From the NCBI GenBank assembly GCA_002483445.1, contig DLHY01000062.1, forward strand, positions 1 through 64,000: a stretch of DNA of 64,000 nt, given 5' to 3'. A program made the translations under genes and the position numbers. Positions 8,912-18,336 of this stretch are shown here, piece by piece. Positions within the stretch are counted from its first letter, which is position 1. Each line of letters starts with the position of its first letter. The notes beneath the pieces were generated by a model that searched no databases, was not told the DNA's origin, and saw only the letters and a list, made by a program, of their open reading frames with translations. The stretch is from Blastocatellia bacterium UBA7656. GTDB taxonomy: Bacteria > Acidobacteriota > Blastocatellia > UBA7656.

Positions 8912-10414
8912 ATGTCGGATCGATCAGAGGCAACGAACAATCATGACCGAAAGATTTCCGTCAGGGTTCACAATCGCGTTGTGATAATACTCATCGCGAT
9001 CACCTGCCTTTCGATAGGCATCGCCATAGGCGCGGTCGTTCGCCCTGCGGCCAATGCTACGGCGGAAGACAATCGCGTATCGATAAGCAACACTCAGGTC
9101 AACCCTGATTCTCTGTCGGCTATGTTTGCGCGAGTGGCGAAGAAGGTCGAGCCAGCGGTCGTCTATATCAAGGTGTATATGGGCGAGACATTAGGGCGCG
9201 AAGGCGCAGGTTCGGGCGTGATAGTCAATTCGGCGGGCTACATCATCACAAACGAACACGTCATAAGCCGCGCATCGAAGATCAAAGTCAGGCTCGCCGA
9301 CGGCAGAGAGTTCGAAGCCCGAGTTGTTGGCCAGGATAAGGAAACCGACCTCGCCGTAATCAGAATCGATCCCTCCGAACCGCTGCCCGCAGCCGTGATG
9401 GGAGATTCCGACAAACTGAACGTGGGCGACTGGGTGCTTGCCATCGGCTCTCCGTTCGGACTTGAGCAGACGGTGACGGCTGGCATCATAAGCGCGAAGG
9501 ATCGCGTTGCCGACCCGCGCGGCCAGACCGCCTTTCAGCAGTTCCTTCAAACCGACGCTGCGATAAATCCGGGAAATTCCGGCGGCCCGTTGGTCAACCT
9601 AGCGGGCGAAGTCGTGGGGATCAACAGCCAGATACTAACCAGCAGCGGTTTTTATAACGGACTCGGCTTCGCGCTTCCTTCGACGACCGCCGTCGAAATA
9701 TACAATCAGATAGTGACGAGCGGGCGCGTCCGTCGCGGTTTCGTCGGGATAGAACTGCTCGACCTCACGCCGCAGCTTGCGCGGCTCAACAAACTGCCTG
9801 ATGCGCAGGGCGCGTTGGTGCGCGATGTCACAAATGCGGAAAGCCCCGCGGCGAAGGCCGGTCTGCAAAGCGGCGATGTTATCATCAGGGTCAACGGCCA
9901 GAAAGTGAAAGACCGCCGCGACGCGATCCGTCGCATAGGCTCGCTCGCGGTCGGCAGTCAGGCAACTATCATTTATGTACGCAACGGCGTGCAGCAGACG
10001 GCCATAGTCAGGCTCGATGAAAGAAGGCTGGGCGGCAATGAGCCTCCCGCGCGTCAGCCTCTGGTCGATCCGCGAGATCGCAAACTGCCGCCCGAAGCCG
10101 CGCCCAAACCGAAAGTAAAATCAGGACTTGGGATATCGGTTGAAACCCTCACCGAGCAGATGGCCGCGAGTCGCGGATTCGATGGCTTGAAGGGAGCCTA
10201 TGTCACGCGGGTCGAGATGGGAAGCCTTGCCGCGATGGAGGTATTTGCCGACGATCTGATAGTAGAGATCAACTATCGCCCTGTCGCCACGCGCGAAGAT
10301 TTCGAGCAGATAGTCGCGGGACTCAGAAGCGGCGATGATGTAGTCATAAGAGTCCTGCGCAAGGGACGCTATCCGATGCGCAATTACGTGATCCTATCGC
10401 TGACGATGCGATGA
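8912..10414 (+). CDS. HtrA/DegP-family serine protease with two PDZ domains
   Basis: 500 residues from the ATG at 8912, which has GGAGGG at 8900-8905; an upstream in-frame start at 8792 is less likely. A single hydrophobic segment (about 20-45) anchors or exports the protein to the periplasm. The trypsin-like domain shows the triad: His in TNEHVIS, Asp in KETDLAVIRI and Ser in NPGNSGGPL. A PDZ domain follows (GFVGIELLDLTP...GDVIIRVNGQ), then a second from about residue 400 (LGISVETLTEQMA...LIVEINYRPV). Family members degrade or refold misfolded envelope proteins. The gene appears to be a single transcription unit. Confidence 0.92.
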   Translation: MSDRSEATNNHDRKISVRVHNRVVIILIAITCLSIGIAIGAVVRPAANATAEDNRVSISNTQVNPDSLSAMFARVAKKVEPAVVYIKVYMGETLGREGAGSGVIVNSAGYIITNEHVISRASKIKVRLADGREFEARVVGQDKETDLAVIRIDPSEPLPAAVMGDSDKLNVGDWVLAIGSPFGLEQTVTAGIISAKDRVADPRGQTAFQQFLQTDAAINPGNSGGPLVNLAGEVVGINSQILTSSGFYNGLGFALPSTTAVEIYNQIVTSGRVRRGFVGIELLDLTPQLARLNKLPDAQGALVRDVTNAESPAAKAGLQSGDVIIRVNGQKVKDRRDAIRRIGSLAVGSQATIIYVRNGVQQTAIVRLDERRLGGNEPPARQPLVDPRDRKLPPEAAPKPKVKSGLGISVETLTEQMAASRGFDGLKGAYVTRVEMGSLAAMEVFADDLIVEINYRPVATREDFEQIVAGLRSGDDVVIRVLRKGRYPMRNYVILSLTMR

Positions 10415-10678
10415 ATAGACGCCGTTGGAGGCAAGTCGCGCTTGACCCTTAGACATCACTTGTGTAGACTCTTGCTTGCGAACATGGGAAACACCGGGGT
10501 TGAAGGCAAGCTCCGAATTTCAAGACTTGGACTTGCCTGCTGTTTATGCTGATTCCCCTTCAGGAATTGTTCGCGCCTCATTGATTCAATAAGAGAAACA
10601 CTATGGTTTCGTTTCAATCACCCTCGTGTCCCGAAGTCAGGGGCATTAGTCCGCTTAACTGATGAGAAGGAGGTGTCT

Positions 10679-11233
10679 GTGGGCTTTAGAGTAGGCGAGA
10701 AAGTTGTCTATCCCAACCACGGGATAGGCGTAATCGAAAAGATCACCACCACCGAGATTGCAGGATCTCCAAACAGTTTCTACCTGCTGAGATTGAAGCA
10801 AACAGACTCGACCGTAATGGTTCCCATCGCAAATGCCGAAGAGATCGGCCTGCGATCCCCAATAACCTCCAACCAGTGCGACAGGCTGCTGAAAATTCTT
10901 TCGGCGGATTTTTCCAGCCCCCCCATAGATTGGAAAGACCGATACAAGGAATTCCTCGAAAGAATGAAGACAGGCGATATCTTCCATGTGGCAGAGGTGC
11001 TGAAGATTCTCACTTACCTGTCGTTGAGCAAGCCTCTGTCATTTCGCGAAAAGAGGATGCTCGAAAGAGCGCGATACCTCGTTGTCAGCGAGCTATCGAC
11101 GGTCTGTCGCAAAAACGAATGTCAGGTGGAGCCTCTCGTCGACGATGCTTTGCAAAAGTCCTGCGAGAAGCACCTCAAGAGCGTCACTCTTTCGAAGCCG
11201 TTCAGGCAATCGGCAGCGGCCACGGCGCACTGA
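10679..11233 (+). CDS. CarD/CdnL-type RNA polymerase-interacting regulator
   Basis: 184 residues. The N-terminus FRVGEKVVYPNHGIGVIEKI is the CarD/CdnL/TRCF Tudor-like RNA polymerase-binding domain. The C-terminal half is helical (DWKDRYKEFLERMKTGD...LSFREKRMLERARYLVVSEL), matching the CarD DNA-contacting domain. These proteins bind the RNA polymerase beta subunit and stabilise open promoter complexes, often for rRNA and growth genes. I chose the GTG at 10679, because AAGGAGG at 10667-10673 is then correctly spaced; the GTG at 10673 overlaps that site. The last 25 residues are a variable tail. Confidence 0.88.
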   Translation: MGFRVGEKVVYPNHGIGVIEKITTTEIAGSPNSFYLLRLKQTDSTVMVPIANAEEIGLRSPITSNQCDRLLKILSADFSSPPIDWKDRYKEFLERMKTGDIFHVAEVLKILTYLSLSKPLSFREKRMLERARYLVVSELSTVCRKNECQVEPLVDDALQKSCEKHLKSVTLSKPFRQSAAATAH

Positions 11234-11504
11234 GATCAGTTCACACGGGGTTGAGGCGCTTCTGCTTCAACCCTTCAGCCTTGAGCAAAACTCAGGCTCT
11301 CCCCTGTTGACTCGGCAGGCGTCATCGTGTTCGTGGTGTGCAAACGCCAACGCGCAGGAAGGCTCTCACGATGAGCTATTCGCCGGTCAGAGAGTGGTGT
11401 GTTTTCTCGATTGCGAATCGCTGCCAGCGACTATCTCGCGTCCGTTAGTTCGAAGCAGTGAGTTCTCTCCTCTTCTGCAACTTTCCGCTCGCGCTCTAAG
11501 CCAC

Positions 11505-11510
11505 TATAAT
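11505..11510 (+). promoter_or_regulatory. -10 box very close to the hpnC start
   Basis: TATAAT ends 13 nt before the ATG of hpnC at 11524, and no Shine-Dalgarno is present in between. Transcription from this promoter would start within about 5-8 nt of the start codon, giving a nearly leaderless mRNA. The -35 (TTTCCG at 11482-11487) is weak. Confidence 0.45.
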
Positions 11511-11523
11511 CAATCAACTCTCT

Positions 11524-12468
11524 ATGACGACGATCTCAAAGCTTGAAAAGAACTTTCTCGAACAGACGATTCACGGGGCGCACATCACCGCTCACGAGTG
11601 GTCTGTTAATTCGGCTTATCGTTTTTGCGCCCGCCTCGCTCGAAGCCATTATGAAAATTTTCCCGTAGGTTCTTTTCTCGTCTCCCGACCGCTCAGAAAG
11701 CATTTCTATTCGATCTATGCCTTCGCCCGAACTGCGGATGATTTCGCCGACGAAGGAATCAGCGAATCGATAACCGCGCAGGAGCGCCTCGCTATGATCG
11801 ACGAGTGGCGCGCGATGCTCCGCGAATCGTTCGCAGGGCGGGCCGCTCATCCCATATTCATCGCGCTTGCCTCGACACAAAAGCAGTTCGATCTTCCGGT
11901 CAGTCTTTTTGAAGATTTGCTCTCGGCTTTCTCTCAGGACGTGACCACGCGGCGGTACGAAGCTTTCGATGATCTGCTCGATTATTGTCGCCGGTCGGCA
12001 AATCCCGTCGGGCGATTGATCCTCATGCTTTTCGGCTACCGTGAGGAAAAGTTTTTCCGCTGGTCGGATGATATCTGCACGGCTCTGCAACTCACGAACC
12101 ACTGGCAGGATGTTGCAGTTGATCTTGAAAAAGATCGCCTGTACATTCCCCTTGAAGATATCAAACGATTCAATCTTTCAGTCGAAGATATCAAGCGAGG
12201 CGAAGCGACCGATTCATTCAGAAAGCTGATGCAGGTCGAACTCGAACGCACACGCGAGATGTTCGCTCGCGGCAAGCCTCTGTGCCGAGCCGTAAGCGGA
12301 AGACTCGCCTTCGAGCTTCGCGCCATCTGGACGGCGGGCATGAGGATCGGAGAGAAAATCAAAGAGAACGACTATGACGTTTTCACGCGCCGCCCCGTCG
12401 TTACATCTATCGACAAGATCAGGATTCTTCTTTCCGCGATTGGGAAAAACAGGTTCTTGAAAAAATGA
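11524..12468 (+). CDS. hpnC: Squalene synthase-like HpnC
   Basis: 314 residues of the trans-isoprenyl synthase (squalene/phytoene synthase) family. The first Asp-rich motif is in FARTADDFADEG near residue 75 and the second in TNHWQDVAVDLEKDRLYIP near 205. In the HpnCDE pathway, HpnD makes presqualene diphosphate from two farnesyl diphosphates, HpnC converts it to hydroxysqualene and HpnE reduces that to squalene. The order hpnC-hpnD-hpnE here, with hpnD overlapping by 4 nt (ATGA), identifies the gene. The enzyme is cytosolic or membrane-peripheral. Confidence 0.9.
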   Translation: MTTISKLEKNFLEQTIHGAHITAHEWSVNSAYRFCARLARSHYENFPVGSFLVSRPLRKHFYSIYAFARTADDFADEGISESITAQERLAMIDEWRAMLRESFAGRAAHPIFIALASTQKQFDLPVSLFEDLLSAFSQDVTTRRYEAFDDLLDYCRRSANPVGRLILMLFGYREEKFFRWSDDICTALQLTNHWQDVAVDLEKDRLYIPLEDIKRFNLSVEDIKRGEATDSFRKLMQVELERTREMFARGKPLCRAVSGRLAFELRAIWTAGMRIGEKIKENDYDVFTRRPVVTSIDKIRILLSAIGKNRFLKK

Positions 12469-13340
12469 GAGAAGCGGCCAGAACAGGAGTCATATCAAAA
12501 ATCTTCGGCGGGCAGAACGTCGCTGCCAGCGCGCGGAGGTCGAGTTTTTATTACTCATTCCTTCTGCTCCCCTCCGCCAAAAGAAAAGCCATCAAAACGA
12601 TTTATGCGCTCTGCCGCCTGCTCGACGACGTGGTCGATCAGGATGCGACCGGCCGCGATCCGTTCCACGAGCTTCAGATGTGGTATGAGGAAATCGAATC
12701 ATGCTTTCAAGGGTGTCCTATGACTCCATTCGGCGAGCGGCTCACCGATGCCATAGAAGAATTCGAGTTGCCGCGCCAGCCCTTCGTCGATCTCATCGAT
12801 GGAATGGAGATGGACTTGCGATGGCAGAGTTACCAGACATTTTCCGACCTGCGCGAATACTGCTACCGTGTGGCTTCGACCGTCGGGCTGATCTGCATAG
12901 AGATATTCGGCTATGAGTCGCCCCGCACGCGCGAATACGCGGTCAATCTGGGGCTGGCTCTGCAACTGACCAATATCCTTCGCGACATCAAGGAAGACGC
13001 GGCGCGCGGAAGAATCTATATCCCGCTCGACGAGATGGATCAGTTCGCATATTCGGAGAGCGACCTTCGCGCCAGTCTCTACAACGAGCCTTTCATAAAA
13101 CTGATGCGCTCGCAGCACTCTCGCGCCCTGTCATATTTCCGAATGGCTGACAAGACTCTTCCTGAAGTGGATCGCCCCTCGATGTTCGCCGCTGAAATCA
13201 TGAGCGCCATCTACAGAGAAATCCTCGACGGGATACGCAATGTGAGCTTCGATGTTTATCGCAACGAGGTGAAGGTACCGCGAAGCCAACAGATAAGAAT
13301 CGCTTTCAATCTCTGGCTCAAGAGCAAGGTAAAAAGGTGA
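12465..13340 (+). CDS. hpnD: Presqualene diphosphate synthase HpnD
   Basis: 291 residues, same family as HpnC. Motifs: CRLLDDVVDQD near residue 48 and TNILRDIKEDAARGRIYIP near 170, both intact Mg2+-diphosphate binding sites. It condenses two farnesyl diphosphates into presqualene diphosphate. The start overlaps the hpnC stop as ATGA, implying coupled translation, and only three bases separate it from hpnE. The assignment to HpnD rather than phytoene synthase rests on the cluster with hpnC and hpnE. Confidence 0.9.
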   Translation: MREAARTGVISKIFGGQNVAASARRSSFYYSFLLLPSAKRKAIKTIYALCRLLDDVVDQDATGRDPFHELQMWYEEIESCFQGCPMTPFGERLTDAIEEFELPRQPFVDLIDGMEMDLRWQSYQTFSDLREYCYRVASTVGLICIEIFGYESPRTREYAVNLGLALQLTNILRDIKEDAARGRIYIPLDEMDQFAYSESDLRASLYNEPFIKLMRSQHSRALSYFRMADKTLPEVDRPSMFAAEIMSAIYREILDGIRNVSFDVYRNEVKVPRSQQIRIAFNLWLKSKVKR

Positions 13341-13343
13341 GCA

Positions 13344-14660
13344 TTGAACAGGCGGGTCGCGATAATCGGGGGCGGACTGAGCGGACTGGCCGCAGGCGTC
13401 TCTCTTTCGGAGCGCGGATGTGAAGTCCTGACGCTTGAGCGTCGCAATCATCTCGGAGGGCGCGCATACTCTTTCCTCGATTCCAAAACCGGATGCGTCA
13501 TTGATAACGGCCAGCATCTTTTCATGGGCTGCTATCGTGAAACCATCGCCTTCTTAAAAAAAATCGGCACACTCGACCGTCTGGAATTTCAGGATCGCTT
13601 GCGCGTCGACTTTTTGGAAAAGAGCGGGCAGACCACTCTCGCCTGCCCCGGCTTGCCTCCTCCGTTTCACCTGCTTGCGGGGCTGATTCGAATGAAAGGT
13701 CTCACGCTCGCTGATAAACTCCGCGCGCTCAACGCGGGCCGCGCCATCCGTTTCAGCAACGGGATCGAGGATCGCACTGTCGCCCAATGGCTTGACGCTC
13801 TCAATCAATCGGCGAGGATCAATGAATTATTCTGGCATCCTCTGGCAATCGCAACGCTCAACGAAAGCCCTGACACAGCCTCGGCGAAAATGCTCGTCGT
13901 GGTTTTGAAAAACGCTTTCACGGGAAGCCGCTTCGATTCAAGTCTGGGAATCAGCCGCGTGGGACTCAGCGATCTTTACACCCATTCCGCGCGCCGCTAT
14001 ATCGAGTCGCGCGGCGGAGAGGTGAGAACCAACGTGGCGGTGCAGGAGTTGGTTATTGAAAACAAAAAAGTGATGGCGGCGATATTGAAAGACGGCGGGA
14101 GGATCGAAGCGGATTTTTTCATCAGCGCCGTCACTCCTCGCGCTTTTTTGGAAATGCTCCCGGAAGAAATCTGTCGAAACGAATTTGCCCAACTCAGTCG
14201 CTTGGAGTCATCTCCCATAGTTTCAATCAATCTGTGGTTTGATCGCCCGGTGATCGAGCGCAGGTTCGCGGGACTCGTCGGCGCGCGAATTCAATGGCTG
14301 TTCAACAAGGATTTGATCATAAAAGAGAGCAAGTCGCCCAATCACCTCGCGCTCATCATCAGTGCCGCCCGCCGCTTCATCGATTTATCGAAAGAGGAGC
14401 TTGTCGAAATCGCCCTCGAAGACCTGCGCGCGCGCGCGCCTGAAAGCCGGAGCGCGAAGCTCGTTCACAGTCTCGTGGTCAAAGAGCGCGAGGCCACCCT
14501 CAGTCACACTCCTGAGTCAGACCATCTGCGACCGGAAGCGCGCACATCGATTTCGAATTTGATTCTGGCGGGAGACTGGATAGCGACGGGGCTTCCGGCG
14601 ACTATAGAAAGCGCGGTGATGAGCGGTCACCGCGCGGCTGATCTTGTGTTTGATCGTTGA
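13344..14660 (+). CDS. hpnE: Hydroxysqualene dehydroxylase HpnE (FAD-dependent)
   Basis: 438 residues. N-terminal FAD-binding Rossmann motif IGGGLSGLAAGVSLSERG, followed by LERRNHLGGRAYSF, typical of amine oxidase/phytoene desaturase-like flavoproteins. The C-terminal flavin-binding stretch LAGDWIATGLPATIESAVMSG is intact. HpnE reduces hydroxysqualene to squalene. The start is a TTG at 13344, three bases after hpnD, with AAGGTGAG upstream. No squalene-hopene cyclase gene follows in this window, so hopanoid formation would need genes elsewhere. Its stop codon lies in a dispersed repeat. Confidence 0.9.
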   Translation: MNRRVAIIGGGLSGLAAGVSLSERGCEVLTLERRNHLGGRAYSFLDSKTGCVIDNGQHLFMGCYRETIAFLKKIGTLDRLEFQDRLRVDFLEKSGQTTLACPGLPPPFHLLAGLIRMKGLTLADKLRALNAGRAIRFSNGIEDRTVAQWLDALNQSARINELFWHPLAIATLNESPDTASAKMLVVVLKNAFTGSRFDSSLGISRVGLSDLYTHSARRYIESRGGEVRTNVAVQELVIENKKVMAAILKDGGRIEADFFISAVTPRAFLEMLPEEICRNEFAQLSRLESSPIVSINLWFDRPVIERRFAGLVGARIQWLFNKDLIIKESKSPNHLALIISAARRFIDLSKEELVEIALEDLRARAPESRSAKLVHSLVVKEREATLSHTPESDHLRPEARTSISNLILAGDWIATGLPATIESAVMSGHRAADLVFDR

Positions 14661-14726
14661 TGTAGAACCGTCGGCCAGCCTGTTCATGAAGATCGGGGAA
14701 CTCAGCAGGCTGGCAGCCTGCTGTAC
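14657..14726 (+). repeat. Dispersed two-hairpin intergenic repeat, copy A
   Basis: It begins TTGATGTAGAACCGTCGGC and ends with the perfect palindrome GCAGGCT-GGC-AGCCTGC (14705-14721) plus CTGTAC. Its first bases include the stop codon of hpnE. Closely related copies are at 18337-18418 (reverse), 31351-31431 and 63952-64000 (reverse, cut by the window end). Confidence 0.85.
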
Positions 14727-14738
14727 GCCTGCTGAGCG

Positions 14739-15233
14739 TCAGATTCCGAAAGCCTGCAAAAAGAGGCGGCGCAAGTTCGGGCCGTCGAATTCGGCCATTA
14801 TCACGCTCTGCCATCGGCCAAGCACGAGAGAGCCTCTGTCGATAGGAATCGAGATGTTGTGGCCCAAAACGACATTTCGCAGATGCGAGTCAGCATTGTG
14901 CCGGTCACAGTCCGAATACTCAGGATCGTTGTGGCGATAGTAAGAACTTTGCGGCACCATCTCGCTGAGCATTTTTTTGATATCGGTGAGAAGCGCGTCC
15001 TGCCATTCATTGATGAAGAGTCCCGCTGTCGTGTGCAGGCAGGAGAGTTGCACATATCCGTCTTTTATTCCTGACGCTTCGGCGAAAGCGCGAATCTCTG
15101 CGGTGAGGTTGACTAAATCCATACGCTCGTCGGTTTTCACGTCTATAGTCTTCGAGAAAACTCTGGCTATCCCCTTGTTCTGATGACAGTCGAGAGCGGC
15201 AGCCGCACTCTCGCTCGCCCTGATAGCTTCCAT
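14739..15233 (-). CDS. YjbQ/UPF0047 family protein
   Basis: 164 residues. The family signature is clear: LSCLHTTAGLFINEWQD with the conserved histidine, and HNDPEYSDCDRHNADSHLRN with further conserved His/Asp residues. Members are annotated as secondary thiamine-phosphate synthases because the Escherichia coli protein can replace ThiE weakly; the true role is uncertain. It is somewhat longer than the usual 135-140 residues because of an N-terminal extension (about 25). The ATG at 15233 has AAGGAG at correct spacing. It is convergent with hpnE. Confidence 0.88.
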   Translation of the reverse strand: MEAIRASESAAAALDCHQNKGIARVFSKTIDVKTDERMDLVNLTAEIRAFAEASGIKDGYVQLSCLHTTAGLFINEWQDALLTDIKKMLSEMVPQSSYYRHNDPEYSDCDRHNADSHLRNVVLGHNISIPIDRGSLVLGRWQSVIMAEFDGPNLRRLFLQAFGI

Positions 15234-15357
15234 TCCGTGTCTCCTTTTATCTCAGGTCAACGCACTGAGCCGGTGCCTGAATCCGGCTCTCGAATCCCCT
15301 GTGTGGGAATCGTGGATGATACTAAACCGAGGGGCTGATTAACAAGCAAAGGCAGGA

Positions 15358-16041
15358 TCAGTTTGAACCCTTATGCCGCAACTTTTCCAATTCCTCATTG
15401 AGTCTTGCTACTTCTTCTTCGCTTTGACGCAAAGCTTCTTCGGCCTTAATTCGGGCATCAGTTTCTTCGTCAGCGGTCGGAAGAAACGCTCCTGATCGTG
15501 GGTCGTACAATCTCAAGGTTTCATCTGTGTCGACAATCTCAAGTCCGAGTTCTTCGCTTTTGACGCGCCCGTTTTCGACTTCGATCTGTTCATACTGCCC
15601 ATCTCTGAGTTTGTAAGCGAGAAGAGAAGAGGGGAGATAATCATATTCGGGATCGAATATGTAATACTCTTTGACTTCGAGTTGCTCGTACAATCGCCAC
15701 TTCTTTTGCAAGTCATCGCCCCAAGTCTGACGCGATGACAACTCGATTACGACATCGGGCGCGCGGCCTTCCTCCCACAGTTTGTAGACGCGGCGATCAT
15801 GTTTTCCCACGCCGCGAACCACGAACACGTCAGGCGCGACTCGTTTCCCCGTGTCGCCTTCGACGTAGTAAATCAGCAGGTTGCCTGAAACATAAACATC
15901 CGACTCCGCGTGGAAAAACTGTTCCAGAGTATCAATCAACCTGTTCATCAGTTTGCGATGTATATCCGTTTCCGCCTTATGCTCACCATCCGATGAAGGA
16001 TATTCAATCGTTGCCGCGATCTCTTCTTTGCGCAGGCTCAT
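15358..16041 (-). CDS. Uma2 family (DUF820) restriction-like endonuclease fold protein
   Basis: 227 residues. The core of the PD-(D/E)XK-like Uma2 fold is visible: VAPDVFVVRGVGKHDRRVY, APDVVIELSSRQTWGDDLQKK and YYIFDPEYDYL. Residues 195-227 form a charged coiled coil (EEALRQSEEEVARLNEELEK), frequent in this family. These proteins are abundant in cyanobacteria and Acidobacteriota; their biological role is not established. It sits alone upstream of yjbQ on the same strand, 124 bp away. No partner gene suggests a toxin or restriction unit. Confidence 0.85.
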   Translation of the reverse strand: MSLRKEEIAATIEYPSSDGEHKAETDIHRKLMNRLIDTLEQFFHAESDVYVSGNLLIYYVEGDTGKRVAPDVFVVRGVGKHDRRVYKLWEEGRAPDVVIELSSRQTWGDDLQKKWRLYEQLEVKEYYIFDPEYDYLPSSLLAYKLRDGQYEQIEVENGRVKSEELGLEIVDTDETLRLYDPRSGAFLPTADEETDARIKAEEALRQSEEEVARLNEELEKLRHKGSN

Positions 16042-16059
16042 AAACCCGCCTCTCTTTCT

Positions 16060-18318
16060 TCATTCGGCGAGCAACTGTTTGATACCCGACTCGAACACGT
16101 CCTTTTCTTTTATGCCCACGTGACGGAATCGGATGCGCCCCTGCTTATCTATTAGAATCGCTACGGGGAGCGAAGAGTCTTCGACTGAAAACCGGGAGGC
16201 AACATCGCGGTTGCCGATGGTCTGAGTGTAGAGGGTCGGATACTTCTTCAAAAACGGTTTGACCTTCGCCGCGCCTTCTTCATCCAAAGAGACGGCGATG
16301 ATCTCAAGCCCTTTCTTTTCGTACTCCTTGTCGAGTTGATTGAACGTCGGAATTTCCGCAATGCACGGCAGGCACCACGTCGCCCAGAAATCCACAAGCA
16401 CGACCTTGCCGCGAAGCGACGCGAGATCGAGATTGCCGCCGCTGACAAGCTCCAGACTGAGGTCAGGCGCAGGCTCATTTATCGATGCGTCGGCGTCTGT
16501 CTTTTTGACTTCGCGGGGCGTGAATTCGATTTTCTTCAATCGCTCGACGAACGGCGCGGGCTTTTCGAATTCCTGAAGCCTGAGTTCTTTCAACTCCTGC
16601 CCGTCGCCTCCTATGAAAATCACGGTCGGCACGCCATAGATGGCGAATCGTTCCCTCGCGCGACCCGCTTCGGAATTCGCGTCGACTGTCGTGAGATCGA
16701 GTTTGAGCCTGACGAATCGCTCGGCTTCCCGCTTCACCTCGCCGTCGGTGAAGGTCAGTTTATCAAGCTCCTTGCACGGCAGGCACCAGTCGGCGAAGGT
16801 ATCGATGATGACTCCCCGGCCTTCAGCGCGAGCATCGGCTACGGCCTGCTCGCTGTAGGGCTGCCACGTGATTTCCGCTTCGATCTTTTCAGGCAGGGCG
16901 AAGAACACAGCCAGGACTACTGCTCCTGCGCCGACGACTCTAAGCACCCACGCAAACATAGCAGGCTTCGCTCTGTTCGCTTCATAGAAAATCAAATAGA
17001 GCGCGCTCAGGGCGAAGAAAGCCACGAAGATGTAATTCGTGTATCGGCCCATCAGCGGCATCAGAAAATAAAGCGCCATGCCTATGAGCACCACGCCGAA
17101 AACTTTTCTCACCCCGACCATCCATTGACCCGAACGCGGCAACGCCTTGATCGCGCCTGAAAATGTGCCGAGGAGCAGATAAGGAAGTCCCAGCCCGATA
17201 GCCAGGACGAAAAACAGCATGAAGCCGTAGAGCGGATCGCCTTTCGCGCCTACGTGGACGAGCAGGCCCAAAACAAAAGGCCCTATGCAGGGCGCGGCCA
17301 CGATTCCCATCGTCAATCCCATGACCAGCGCGCCCACAACACCGCCCGCCGATTGAGCGCTTTCATTGGCGAAGCGATTCAAAAAGTCAGGCACTCTGAA
17401 TTCGTACAGCCCGAACATCGAAAGCGCCAGCGCGATCATCACCCCTGCAAGCGCGATCAGCACGAAAGGATTTTGAAGCGCGCCGCCAAACAAACCCTTA
17501 GTCAGCGAAGCGAATACTCCGAGAGCCGAATACGTCACCGCCATGCCGAGGACGTACATCGAAGCCATCAAAAAAGTGCGGCGAAGTCGCGGCGACCCCT
17601 CCTTCGCGCTCTGATTGACGAAGAAGCCTATGGTTATAGGAATGATCGGATAAACGCAGGGCGTAAGATTCAGGGCGAGACCGGCAAAAAAGATGCCGAG
17701 CAATGTCAGCGCGATTCCCTGTTGAGCGATCTTCTGCGCGAAGTCGTCCTGCTGTCCGCCGAAAACGATCAGCGCGGCGGCCTTTGAAAAAACCTCAGCG
17801 TTCGCCTCGTTGACCCTCTGCCCTGCGGCCACGACTTTCAACGGTATCTCCACGTTTATATTCGCAGGTGCAAGGCATTGAGTGTCGTTGCAGGATTGAA
17901 CCGAAACCGTGGCGCGAATGGTCGCCGCGCCCTGAGCCAATGTCTGATCAGCTTCCGCATCGGCGGTTATGTGGATGGTGCCTTCGTGAACGGCAAGCTC
18001 GGTTTCAGGCGCGAATTCGAAGCGCGCGAGTTTCGGCTGCGGATAATTCGGATCATTGAATCGAATCCCGGCTGCGGGCGCGAACTCGATGGTCGTCGCG
18101 TGTAGATTATCGAGCGAAGGCTTGTGCGCGTTGATGTGATAGCCCGGATCAATTTCTACGGCGACCGCGATCTTGAATTTATCGCCCGGTCTGATCGAAT
18201 CGACTGACAGATAGCCGCGCGCTTTGACCACGCTTGCGCTCGACTGCGCAAACGCGGGCGTGAATGCAAAGACCAGAAATAAAATCAGCGCAGCTTTCTC
18301 AACGATCTTTCGTTTCAT
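16060..18318 (-). CDS. Thiol:disulfide interchange protein DsbD fused to a TlpA-like thioredoxin
   Basis: 752 residues. Order: signal peptide (LILFLVFAFTPAFA), DsbD N-terminal periplasmic domain with a cysteine pair (SVQSCNDTQC, near 140), CcdA-like transmembrane core of about eight helices with LNLTPCVYP and VAAPCIGP cysteines, then a thioredoxin domain (FADWCLPCK, near 520). An additional TlpA/ResA-like domain of about 130 residues follows, with WATWCLPC near 660. Standard DsbD (about 565 residues) lacks the last domain. The protein should carry electrons from cytoplasmic thioredoxin to periplasmic thiols, with the extra domain as a built-in acceptor. ATG 18318 is preceded by GAGGAT; the 20-residue upstream extension translates a repeat. 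Confidence 0.88.
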   Translation of the reverse strand: MKRKIVEKAALILFLVFAFTPAFAQSSASVVKARGYLSVDSIRPGDKFKIAVAVEIDPGYHINAHKPSLDNLHATTIEFAPAAGIRFNDPNYPQPKLARFEFAPETELAVHEGTIHITADAEADQTLAQGAATIRATVSVQSCNDTQCLAPANINVEIPLKVVAAGQRVNEANAEVFSKAAALIVFGGQQDDFAQKIAQQGIALTLLGIFFAGLALNLTPCVYPIIPITIGFFVNQSAKEGSPRLRRTFLMASMYVLGMAVTYSALGVFASLTKGLFGGALQNPFVLIALAGVMIALALSMFGLYEFRVPDFLNRFANESAQSAGGVVGALVMGLTMGIVAAPCIGPFVLGLLVHVGAKGDPLYGFMLFFVLAIGLGLPYLLLGTFSGAIKALPRSGQWMVGVRKVFGVVLIGMALYFLMPLMGRYTNYIFVAFFALSALYLIFYEANRAKPAMFAWVLRVVGAGAVVLAVFFALPEKIEAEITWQPYSEQAVADARAEGRGVIIDTFADWCLPCKELDKLTFTDGEVKREAERFVRLKLDLTTVDANSEAGRARERFAIYGVPTVIFIGGDGQELKELRLQEFEKPAPFVERLKKIEFTPREVKKTDADASINEPAPDLSLELVSGGNLDLASLRGKVVLVDFWATWCLPCIAEIPTFNQLDKEYEKKGLEIIAVSLDEEGAAKVKPFLKKYPTLYTQTIGNRDVASRFSVEDSSLPVAILIDKQGRIRFRHVGIKEKDVFESGIKQLLAE

Positions 18319-18336
18319 CTGTTTATCCTCGGAAAA

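Noticed and set aside
11234..11523. Small gene between the CarD-like gene and hpnC
   Set aside because: Frames of up to about 150 codons run in from the CarD-like gene but show no domain, and the region holds only weak hairpins (GGGTTGA/TCAACCC) and the hpnC -10 box.
15358..16041. Uma2 gene as a transposon or restriction system
   Set aside because: Single gene without methylase, transposase or flanking repeats.
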